Made by a program: the position numbers and the translations under genes. Shown in pieces: positions 41,001 through 53,000 of a DNA stretch of 64,000 nt. Source of the stretch: Adlercreutzia equolifaciens (GTDB lineage Bacteria > Actinomycetota > Coriobacteriia > Coriobacteriales > Eggerthellaceae); assembly GCF_029076695.1 (NCBI RefSeq), contig NZ_JARFIK010000002.1, positions 186,001 to 250,000 on the forward strand, given 5' to 3'. The number at the start of each line of letters is the position of its first letter. Position 1 is the first letter of the stretch. The notes below the pieces were generated by a model, which was given only the letters and a program-made list of their open reading frames with translations, made no database searches and was not told the DNA's origin.

Positions 41001-44000
41001 GGCTTTGCGGCGCTGCAGCCCCACGACACGGCGGCCACAGCTGAGGCCGATGACGCGGTCATCGACGAGCTGTTCATGACCGGCTATCGCATTACCATGG
41101 ACGAGGTGGCCCCCGACTTCGCGCTGACCGACACCCATGTGGGCGTCAACGTGGGCGAGAAGAACCTGGGCGATCTGGCCTCCATCGATTTGGACGCGCT
41201 GACCGGCGGTGCCGCACTGGAGGACGCGGACTCCGACGCCGTGCGCGACGAGGACGGCAAGGTCATCCAGATTGTGGAAGAGTACTTCGACAATTCCTGG
41301 AACGCCGAGGCCACCTACGACGCCTATGATCAGAATACCCAGGACGCCTACGACAGCGACCAGCGCGCGCAGAAGATCGAAGGCGCGACTGCGGCCTGGC
41401 GCACCGACGGCTACGTTATCGTGGCCGACAAGGGCGCCAAGCATACGGCCTGGACGGTGGGCGAGGGCGATGCGGCCGTTACCACCGACTACCGTACCTA
41501 CCAGTACGAGCAGATTTACAACGGCGTGAAGTACGACGTGCCGCGACCGGTGCGCGCCCAGCGCGGCGGCTCGGCGGGCCTGGTGCTCATTCCGCGCACC
41601 AGCCTGACCGGCCGGGTGTGGGACGATACCGGCATGCGCCTCGACGCCGAGGGCAATGCCGTGGCCGCCTTCGACGACGACTTCACCTACGATTACTCCA
41701 CGGGCTACAACGGCGTGCAGAACAAGGGCGAGCTGGGCATCCCCGATCAGACCGTGTACCTGACCCAGTGGATCTACGTGAGCCCCGATCAGTGGGCCCA
41801 TTTCGCCAAGCGCAATCCGGCCCTTGCCGAGGACGAGGACAACGCTGCGCTGGCGGCGGCGGCCGATGCCGACGGGGACGGCGTGCTCGATCACGGCATC
41901 TGGGTGCGCAACGTGGCCTTCGGCGCCGATCGCTACACGTCCAACCGCGAGCTGGTGGGCCCCGACGACGCCACGGCCTACATCTTCGACGGCAAGCGCG
42001 ACGGCGCGCCCCTGGCCCGCGAGAAGATGGCCGGCGTGCTGTCGGTGCAGACGGCCGAGGACGGCCAGTGGCTGGTGGAGAACTTGCCTACGGTGTTCGT
42101 GTCCGACGACGACAAGTACTACCTGGCCGCCTATCGCACCGAGCTGGCCGACCTGTACGAAGAGAAGAGCAACGGGCTGGACGGCACCGTCAACGACTGG
42201 GTGCTCACCCGCTACCATGACAACGGGGCCACGGCGCAGCTGGATACCATCAACGGCTCGCTGTCGGTGACCGACGACTCCGACGTGGCAAGCGACGGGC
42301 GTCGCGGCGTGGCCGGCGGCATGGTCATTGCCAGCCGCTTCGATGCCGTGGCCACGGGCGCCGCGTCCGACGACGAGGAGAGCCGCAGCACCCGCAGCCT
42401 CGACGGCCAGGTCATCTTGGCCCGAGTGGCGGGCACGACGGCCCAGGGCGTCGAGGGCGGCTCCCTCATGGCCGACAACACCGATGCCTTCATTACCGTC
42501 GATGCCGGCCAGGGCATGGGCGCCGACGCCGAAACTTACGACTGGATTGCCGATCCGGAACCGGTGGCGGTGGAGGCCGGCGATGTGGGCCAGGTAGAGG
42601 CTCCGCGCCAGGCCATCAGCGGCAAGCTGTGGTTCGACGAGAACAACAACGGCCTGCAGGATACGGGCGTGACCGGCACCGATCCGCTGCTGGGCGCCGA
42701 GAAGCCGGCCGAGGGCGTGCGGGTGGCACTGGAGCGCTATGCCATTACGGCGGTGTGGAACGACGAGACCGCCGCCTTCGAGGTGCCTGCCGACGCCCAA
42801 TGGACGCGCGACGAGGCCTGGGCCGACAACTGGGCGGCCTACGACGCCGATCCCACCGTGGGCCTGGAGAAGACCATTGACGAGGAGAACCTGGACGCCA
42901 CGCGGACCACGGTCACCGACGACGCGGGCGTATTCTCCTTCGCGAACCTGCCCACGCAGCACTACCAGGCGGCCACGGAGCGCACGGTGACTACCACCGA
43001 CGACGAGGGCAACGAGGTTGAGACCACCGAGACGGTGCCGGCCTCGGTGACCATCTACGGCTACCGCCTGCGCGTGGTGGACATTGCGCTGTGGAACCGC
43101 CAGCTGGGCGTGGCCAAGCGGCTGCAGGGCGGCGACTTCACCGCCGACTCCGACTTGATCTACGAGGACGGCTACCTGATGGCACCCGGTCAGTACGACG
43201 TGCTGCTGAACGTGGTTACCGACGAGTCGCCGGATTCGAACCATGTGGTGGCTCCCAGCTCCATGAACTTGAACCAGAACAGCGACGACCGCTACGGCAA
43301 GACGCCGAGCGCCACAGCCGCCGAGCAGCTGACGGGCGCCTCCCTGAGGGAGGAAGCCGGGGAGACGGAAGAGGTGTGCGGACGCACCGCGGCGGCGATG
43401 CTGACCTACGACCTGGGTCTGGGCGCCGATCGCGCCGCCAACGACGGCGGCGTGCGCGAGCCTGCCGAGCAGAGCATCTCCGGCGTGCTGTGGCAGGATG
43501 CCAACGCATCCATGACCGAGCAGGCCGCCACCGACTACGACGGCCTCTACCAGCCGTGGGCCGAGGTGGCCGAGGGCGATGAGCCGGCCGCGCTCGAGCA
43601 GGGCATCGGCGGCAAGCGCGTCATCCTGAAGCAGTGGTACTACCGTCCGGTGACCACCGTGGAAGGGGAGGGCGACGAGGCCCAGGAGACCACCCGCTGG
43701 ATGTGGGTGCAGAACACCGACTTCGGCAACGACTACTACACCTTGGCGGCCCTGGATGCCGACGGCCATGCCAATCCGGCCATCGAAGAAGCGGCCAACC
43801 CCTATACGGCCATCATCCCCGACAGCGTGTACAGCGCCGAGGACGGCGGCGTGTGGGTGACCACTGCCGTTGATGGCGAGGTGGGACGATACCTGTTCGC
43901 CAACCTGCCGGCTCGCTATGCCGAGAACCACGAGGGCAGCCAGATGGGTGCCGAGTACCTGGCCGGCTACACGGTGGAAGTGCAGGGCGGCAACGAGGCC

Positions 44001-47000
44001 TATGCCCTGCGCGGTGCTCCGGCCACCCTGTACCAGCAGCGTGCCCTGATCGGCGACGGCGACGAGGCCGCCGAGAGCTTCGCTGACGACGCTCTCAACT
44101 CCAAGGCGCTCAACGCCCAGGAGACGGTGGGCGACGTGACCAACCTGGCCCAGGTCGGCAAGGACGGTCTGGAGCCGGCAGCCAGCGCCTATGGCGCGAA
44201 CAACTATCCGCTGCGCTGGGCTGAGCTGACCGATCAGACGGTCTACGAGGACGGTGCGGGCATGGCCTTCAGCCGCTATACGGCCGACGGCATGATTGTG
44301 CTGGCCGCCGCCCAGGAGGCGACGAGCCCGGCCGAGAATCTCCAGGCCTTCGGCGATCTGGTCTTCGACTGGACCTACGGCCGCGACGAGCTGAACCTGA
44401 ACGGCGGCTTCGGCTTCTTCGGTACCGGCGCCGTGAGCGGCCTGGTGTTCCAGGATGCCGACTACGACGGCTTCTACCATGAGACCGGCGTGCTGGGCGA
44501 GGCCTCGGGTGATGCGCCGGTGGCCGGCAAGACGCTCACGCTGGAGCAGTGGTTCTTCGTGCCCGCCGGCACGAAGACGGCCGCGGGCACCGATATGGTG
44601 GAGGCCCTGCGGGCGGCCGGTTACGGAAACGCCGACATCGACACAACCTCTTCCGAGGACGGTACCTGGGTGCGCTCGAAGAACTTCAGCTACCGCACGA
44701 ACGTCGCCGAGCTGCCCTTGGTGGGCGAGGGCGACGAGGCGACGGCCATGGAGCTCGATGATCGCGTGGGTGTGGACGAGGCCGGTTACTTCGACGGCAC
44801 CTTCACCGGCGCCGATGGCCGCTACACCTTCGACGAGCTGCCCAGCTACGTGTACGTGGACGCCTTGACCGAGGGCGACGCCACGGTGCTGCGCGACGTG
44901 CAGCCCTACTTCGCGGGCCGCGTCCATGTGAACCTGCCGTTGAAGGGCGACACGGCCCAGAGCGCGGATGCGGTTGAGGGCGATGGCGAGGATGCCGACG
45001 AGCCTGCTTCTGCGGGCGATCCCTCGGCCGTGGACGCCGAGGCCGTCGATACGGCCGGCGACACGCTGAAGCGCGCCGCCGAGCAGGTGACGAGCGACCA
45101 GCTGTTCATGACCGGCTACCGCGTGTGGCTCAACGAGGTGGAGCCCGACTACGCGCTTACCTACCTGCACAATGCGGCCAACGAGGAAGTGGCCGGTGCG
45201 GGCTACGACATCTTGAACGACTCCGACGCCATCCGCGCGGCGGGCAACACCGTGCGCCTGGCCGAGGAGTACGGCAACGAAACCAACGGGGACGGTGCGG
45301 CCCAGCCGCAGGCCCAGTTGGGCGACGGTCTGGTGGATATCCGTACCGACGGCTTTGCCCTGGTGGCTTCCGAGCTCGCCGACGACACTCAGGGCACGGC
45401 TCGCGGCCAGTACCAGATGGGCACGGCCCCGACGTCCTCCAAGACGACGGCCTTCTACAACGGCCGCTGCTACGATCTGCCCCGCCCGGCGGCCCAGGCC
45501 GTGCGCGGCGGCGACGCGGGTCTGGTGAAGCTGGAGAAGAGCGGCATCCAGGGTATCGTGTGGAACGATGCCGACTACGACGGCCTTATCGGCGAGGGCG
45601 AGGAGGGCATTGCCGACCAGGAGATGCGCCTTACCCAGTGGCTCTATGTCTCGCCCGAGGCCTGGAGTACCTTCCGCCGCGATCACGCCGATCTGGTGGC
45701 GGCCTCCCAGGATGTGGTGGATGCGGCCACGGACGCCGAGGGCAACTTGACCCACGGCATCTGGGTGCGCAACATCCTGTTCGGCATCGACCGCTACACG
45801 GCGCGCACCGATGCCGATGGCACGACCCACCCCTACACCTCCTTCGGCAAGACCTCTTCGGCGGTGGTCGGAGCGGTGAAGGGCATTGTGACCATCAAGA
45901 CCGCTGACGCCACGTACAACGAGGACGGCACCGTGGCGGGCAAGGACGATCTGGGCCGCTACGTCTTCGACGAGCTGCCCGTGTCTGCCGTGGTGCAGTC
46001 GGCCGACGGTCTGAGCGACGAGTACTACCTGGCGGCCTACCGCCTGGAGGTGGCCCAGACCGAGCAGACCGCCGGCGCCGACGGCGTGACCGACAGTCCG
46101 GAGGACACGTGGCTGGTGACGCGCTACCGCGAGCCGGTGTCCGATACCACTAACAGCGTGGACATCGACTCGGACGTGGCCGATCTTGACAAGCGGGGCG
46201 TGGCCGGCGGCATTGTGGTGGCCAACCAGAACGGTCAGGACGACCAGTCCGATCGCCAGCTGAACGGCCAGATCATCTTGGCTCAGACCTCGCAGGCCGG
46301 GGCCAAGGGCATGACCGTCCAGGCCATCGAGGCCTCGCAGAACATGACGGGCAACTTGGGCCAGGACGCCGAGGGCAACGCCGTGGACTCCATTGTCTAC
46401 GACTGGATGCATCCGGCCCTCGAGCCTGGCACCCTGGCCGAGGGCGGCAATGTGGGCGAGGCCATTCCCGCCTACGGCCGCATTACCGGTGTGCTGTGGT
46501 CCGACATGAACAACGACGGTATCCAGAACCAGTACCTGAAGGAAGGCGTGCTCACCGACGAGCCCGGTATGGAGGGCATGCAGGTGTCGCTGGAGCGCTA
46601 CTACTACCTGGCCGACGAGGCCGAGGCCGCCCAGGCCGACGGCGCCGCCGGAACCTGGCATTGGGACAACCTGTGGGCCACGCCACTGCCCGACGACTAC
46701 AAGGACCGCTACACCGGCGCGGCCAAGAGCGACTTGGTGCCCGGCGTCACAGGCGCCTGGGGCGAGAAGACGGCCGCCGGCGAGGGCACGAAGGGCAGCA
46801 ACTACGCCTACGAGCTGCCGGCCTACGCCAACGTGCTCACCGACGAGAACGGTGTCTACACCTTCGCCAACCTGAAGACCTCCGACTGGCGCTGGGTGGA
46901 CAAGGCCACCGGCGAGGCGGCCGAGGCCGGTGCTGCCGGCGCCGAGCGCGTGCTGGTGATCTATGGTTACAAGGCCCGTATCACCGACGAGAAGTTCCGC

Positions 47001-50000
47001 AGCCGTATGGTGATGGCCGCCAACCAGTACGAGACCGAGGAGGACGAGAACGGCAACGAGCAGGAATACGACTACACCCGCGATTCCGATCTGTACTACC
47101 ACACCGGCTATCTGATGGCCGATGACGAGTACGACGTGCTGCTGAACGTGTTCGACGACGAGGCGTACGTGGCCAACGGCGAGCTGAACAACCGCGATCT
47201 GGATATGATCTCGAACTTCCAGAACGTGGTGGCTGCCGGCAACTCCCATAATCCCAATCAGAACGAGCCCGACGACTTCACTGGCAACGCCACCCAGGTA
47301 GAGACGGGCGAGCGCGGCGTAGCCGCCGGCCCGGCCGAGCTGGTCTACGACCGCGCCAAGGCGGCCAGCCGCTCCCACAACGACGGCGGTCTGATGGAGG
47401 TGCCCCTGCAGTCCATCAGCGGCTACCTGTGGCGCGATACGAACTACAACGGCGTCTACGACGACGAGTCCGCCAAGACCGTCACGGTGGGCACCGACTA
47501 CGTGGAGCAGGGCCTGGTGGGCAAGAAGGTCATCCTGAAGCAGTGGTACTTCGTGCCCGACGGCTCCGAGGTGGAGGTGACCCACGGCAGCAACGCCGAC
47601 GGCCGCACCGAGATGGCCGGCACCGGCGGCACGTGGCATCTGGTGGAGACCTTCGACAACAAGAAGGCCGTATACGATGCGCCGCACGAGGGCGCCTACG
47701 AGTGCTCGACGCTGACCGTGGCGGCAGGGGAGAGCTCCGGCGCCACCGAGGCTGCCGAGCACGACGGCTATTACGAGTTCGACAACCTTATGGTGTACGT
47801 GCCCGTGGACGGCACCGAGTACCTGGCCGGCTACACTGTGGAGGTGGAAGGCGGCACCGGCGCCGACGAGCTGAACGTGCCCGTGACCGTGCCCGAGCAG
47901 TCCACGACGGCGGTGGCCTCCATCGGCCGCCCGACCGGCACGCAGCCTTGGCCCGCCGAGGCTCAGGGCGCTGCCCCGACGGTGGCCTACGATAACGGCA
48001 TCAGCGACGACGTGGCCTCTTTCGACAACTACCCGCTGCAGTGGAACCACCTTGCGGGCCAGGCCTTCGAGGAGCAGGATCCCGAGTGGTTCTACACGGT
48101 GTACAACGCCTTGGACGACGAGGTGAGCAACACGTCGGCCTCGACGCTGGACGGCATGATCATCCTGGCCGGCAACTCCACGAGCTTTACCCAGGACGGC
48201 AACTACAAGGTGGTCCAGCAGCGCGAGGCCGCTGACGGCACCACGACGGTGGTGCGCTTCGACATGGCCCGCGGTGTTTCCGAGACGGCCGCCTCGGCCG
48301 GCTTCGGCTACTTCGACACCTCGGCGGTGTCCGGCCGCGTGTGGTTCGATGCCGACTTCGACGGCGTGGACGACACCGAGGAGGCCGACCGCATGGCCAC
48401 CGAGGTGGGCACCGAGGGCCGTACGGTGGTGCTCGAGCAGTGGTACTACCTGGACGGTGCGCTGTCCGCCGATGGCGCGCAGTTCGAGCCGGCGCCGGCG
48501 CGCAACGAGCGCGGCGACGTGATTCGCACGTTCGCCCCCGTGGCCTACGACGGCACGAACGCCATGGTGGAGCTGGTCGAGGACGCCGACGGCACCGTCA
48601 TGGGCGCTTGGATCAAGAATCCGAACTTCGGCGAGGTCATCACCCACGAGGAGATTGTGGGCGGCGATGCGGCCGATGACTCCGACAACGACGAGGGCTC
48701 TGAGGACGCCGGCAACGCCGAGGGTGACGAAGGCACCGAGGATGCCGAGGGTGCCGAAAGCGGCGAGGGTGCCGACGAGGGCTCTGAGGATGCCGATGAC
48801 GCTGAGGGCGAGGGCGCCCAGCCCGAGGTGCCGGCCGAGACCGTGACGGTCATCGACGGCTACACCGGGTTCTTCAGCGCCGTCACCGATGCGGCCGGCG
48901 ACTATCAGTTCCCGGCGCTGTTGCCCTATGTGCAGTTCGACGAGGCGGGCGAGCCGCTGTTCCAGGACGAGTTCGCAGCGCGCGCCGAGGACGACGTGCT
49001 GGCCGTGGCCGGCTATCGCGTGACGGTGCCCGAGCTGCCCGAGGGCCACGTGCTGACGGCCTACCACTCCGATGCGGCCGGCGAGGCCACCAACCAGGAT
49101 TCCGATGCCAAGCGCGATGTGCTGCGCGAGGCGGCCATTACCCTCTACCCGCAGTTCACCGCTGAGGGCGAGCAGGACGACAAGAGCGCCGGCGAGGTAT
49201 CCGGTGTGGCCGAGACCACGGGCTTCATCATTACGGCCCCGGTGGCCGCCGACACGCCGGTGAGCTACGCCAACAACGCGGCCGCGGCCAAGGCCGTCAG
49301 CTACGACGTGGCCGGTCCGGCCGTGAGCCGCACCCAGGTGAACGCCGGCCTGTTCGTGGTGCCCACGGCCGAGATCGACGGCTACGTGTGGGACGACACG
49401 GTCTACGAGGGCATGGCGCGCAAGGACAACGCGGCCTCCAACGGCGTGATGGACGCCCTGAACCAGCTGGGCGGCGAAGCGGGCCTGGCGGATCAGACGG
49501 TCTACGCCACCCAGTGGTTCTACGTGCCCGCTACCTCCGGTCTGTTCGACCAGCTGTCCGATGAGAAGAGCTACATTGCCCAGACCGCCGGCGTCATCGA
49601 ATGGGTGGCCGTCGACGGCACGGTGCACGAGGGCGCCAAGCCCGCCGTCGAGCTTGACGGCGCCTGGGTGCAGAACGCCGGCTTCGGCAGCGACTGGGTT
49701 TCCACGAAGCCCGGCGAGGCCGCCGATGAGCGCGTGCCGGTGGTTACCGATGGCGTTTCGGTGGCCGATGCCCAGGGCAAGCAGGCCGTGGTGGCCGTGA
49801 CGACGCGCGGGGCGGCAGGGGAGACCCTGGTGCCGACGGCTGCCAGCGAGCAGGGCCGCTACGTCTTCGACAACCTGCCCTCGGCCGTGGTCAAGTACAA
49901 CAGCGCCACGGGCGTGGACGAGTACTTCCTGGCCGCCTATCGCCTGGAGCTGGCCGATGTGGTGGATGCCGGCACGGCCCAGCCGTGGCATCTGACGGCG

Positions 50001-53000
50001 CTCAACCAGGGTGCCCTGGTGCTGGCCGACTCCAACGCCGCCGTGGCCGATCGCGGCCTGGGCGTGAACGCCTCGGGCGATGGTCTGGGCTCCTACCGTC
50101 TGGTCCAGCGCTATGGCACCGACGCCGACGGTCGTGCGCTGCTGCGCGCCAACCATGGCCAGGTGATTCTGGCCAACCGCGTGGAGGACACCACGGGCGG
50201 CATTGCAGCGGCCTTCAGCCAGGTGCCCGCGGCCCATGCCATGGACGAGGCCAACGATGGCGAGGCCCTGTACCACTGGACCGACCCGGCCAATCGCCGC
50301 GGTGGCGATGCGGGCGAGATCAAACCGGCGGCGCGCACGATCTCCGGCTACGTGTGGTGCGACAACTCCTATAACGATGGTGCCTACACGTACAACCGCG
50401 GCACCTACTTCGACGACCTTATGGGCGACAACCGCGACCTGACCCAGGCCGGCGAGCGCGGCTATGCCGGAAAGACCGGCCTGACCGTCTTCGTGCGCCA
50501 GTGGTACTGGGACGAGGACGCCGCGGCCTGGAAGGCCGTGGAGCCCTATGCCTCGAGCCTGGGGGCGGCCACCGACGAGACGCCGTTTGCCATGGCCCAG
50601 TTCACCACCGTGGCCAAGGGCGGCTGCGAGGGCCGCGCCGAGCAGGACGGCTACTTCGAGTTCACCGATCTGCCGGCAAGCGTGTGGGTGGACGGCACCG
50701 AGCGTCTGGCCGGCTATACCCTGGCCGTGCAGGGCGATTCCACGCTGTTGCCCACCTTCTTCCAGGTCAACGAGTCCAACGATCCGAGCCTCCATGTGAG
50801 CCCGACGCCGGTGGACGAGAACGGCCGACCCACGTCCGACGTGGACATGGCGAAGATGGACCAGTGGAACTCCAAGTCCCACAGCCGTTTGGTGGGCGCT
50901 CATGCCACCGCCGATGCCGTGGCCCGCTACGGTGCGGCGATGTTCCCGGTGTACCGCGAGGATACCGAGGCGTTCCCGAACTCCTCCAACAGCTCTGACG
51001 GTAATGTGCACACGCTGGATACCGTGCTGGTGGTGGCCGGCTCGACGACGGTGGACGGCACGGGGGAGACCCCGGCGCCCACGCAGTACGACGTGGCCTC
51101 CGGTGCGGTGTCCTTCGATCTGACCTACGGCAAGAGCGAAGGTCGCATGAATGCCGGCTTCACCGAGCCGCCCAACGCGCCCATCTCGGGCTACGTGTGG
51201 GAGGATCGCGACTACAACGGCATTCGCGATCAAGTAATCACCACCGACGACATGGGCGAGCAGCACCTGGGCGAGGGCAGCGAGCCTGGCTTTGCCGGGG
51301 TGACCGTCCATGCCGAGAAGTACTATCTGGATCCTGCCGACAAGAGCGGCGGTAGCGACGGGACGTGGAAGCGCGTGCCCGACGACGAGGGCGAAACGGC
51401 GGTGACCGACGCCAACGGCTACTACGAGTTCTCGCGCATGCGCACGTCCTACGACGTGACGGTCAACAATGTCACCACCTACTACCTGGTGGGCTATCGC
51501 CTATACGTGGATAAGCTGCCCGCGGGCGCTTCGCTGACCCGTGCCCATGCGGCCGGGGATGTGGAGAGCACGGCCGTGGCCGGCACCCACGAGTACGGCG
51601 TGGAATCCGACATCTACCGTGCGGGCGCCGATGCGGCGGCCGACTTCCCGCTGGTGCATCGCGTACAGGAGACGAAGAACACCGGCGTCGAGGACGGCGA
51701 GAGCCTGGTACGCGCCGACGGCCTGGTCATTACCGCCCGTCCGCTGCCCAACGACAGCGTTTCCGAGGACAGCCGCAAGCCCTACGACGGCATTGTCTAC
51801 GACGTGTCCGGCGGCGTGAACATGGCCTACGGCGGCGACGCGGGCCTCATTCGCGTGCCGTCCACCAGCATTCGCGGCCTTATCTGGGACGACACCTACC
51901 GTGCCACCGGCGAGGCCGTGGCCGATGTCGCCCGCTTCACGAATGCCTACAACGGCCAGCGCGACCAGGGCGAGGAGGGCGTTGCCGGCGTCACCATGCT
52001 GCTGACCCAGTGGGCCTACGACACGACCACCGAGACCTGGAGCCGCGAGACGGCCTTCGGCAACGGCGGCGTGGCCAAGACGGTGACCGAGGACGGCTCG
52101 GCGGCCGACAAGACCACCCTCGATGGCACTAACAAGGGTGTTTACGAGTTCGCCAATGTGCCGGCGGCCATTCGCAAGGGCGCTGCCCGCAGCCTGACCG
52201 CCGCGGACGATACCACGGTGGCCAGTTTGGGCGAGGCGTCGCTGGCGGCCCTCTACGACGATGCGTACCATCTGGCCTCCTACGAGGTGGAGATCGACGG
52301 CTTGGCCGAGGGCTCCGATGACGGCTCGCGCCGTCTGACGCGCTACCACACCGGCGCCGTAGCCGACGACCCGGCCAACGACTCCGACGTGGCCTCCCTG
52401 GTGCGCAACGGCGCCGCCGGCGGTCGCGTCGTGAGCGACCAGGCCGTGGTGGGCGGCAACGTCGGCGTGCGCGTCGGCGGGGCCTACGGCGACGGCTCCT
52501 CCACGGCCGGCAGCCGCATCGTGGTGGCCGCCGAGGGCGTGCCGGCCGATGCCGCCAACCGCACCTGCCTGGCCAACGAGTCCGACTGGCAGCGCGTGCC
52601 CTTCGGCCAGTTGCTCTCCGGCGACGCCGAGGGCTCGGTGGGCTTCGACTGGCTGACGGTGAACAGCACCATCGAGTTCCAGGGCACGCCCGGCCCCTAC
52701 GAGGACGAGGGCATCCTCCACTACAAGCGCGTCCTGACGCCAGTGGCCGGCGGCAACGTGGGTCTGGTGGAGCCGACGCGCCAGTCCATTACCGGCTTCC
52801 TGTGGAACGACAAGAACAACGACGGCATCCAGAGCGCCGGCGAGCAGCCCTACAACGGCTACCGCGTCGACATCGAGCGCTACTGGTACGGCACCGAGAA
52901 CGGCCAGACCGGCTGGCACCGCGACGACGATTTCGCCTATCAGTCCAACTGGAACAGCGCCGGCGCCCTGGTGTCCTACGGCAACACGGCCGCCGACGAC

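Noticed and set aside
33897-51311. Antisense open frame of 5,804 codons opposite the superrepeat array
   Set aside because: It is a shadow of the sense gene: high GC at third codon positions and rarity of the codons that would read as stops on the opposite strand keep the antisense frame open. Its translation is Gly/His/Val/Arg-rich without any domain, whereas the sense strand has clear SdrD_B motifs.
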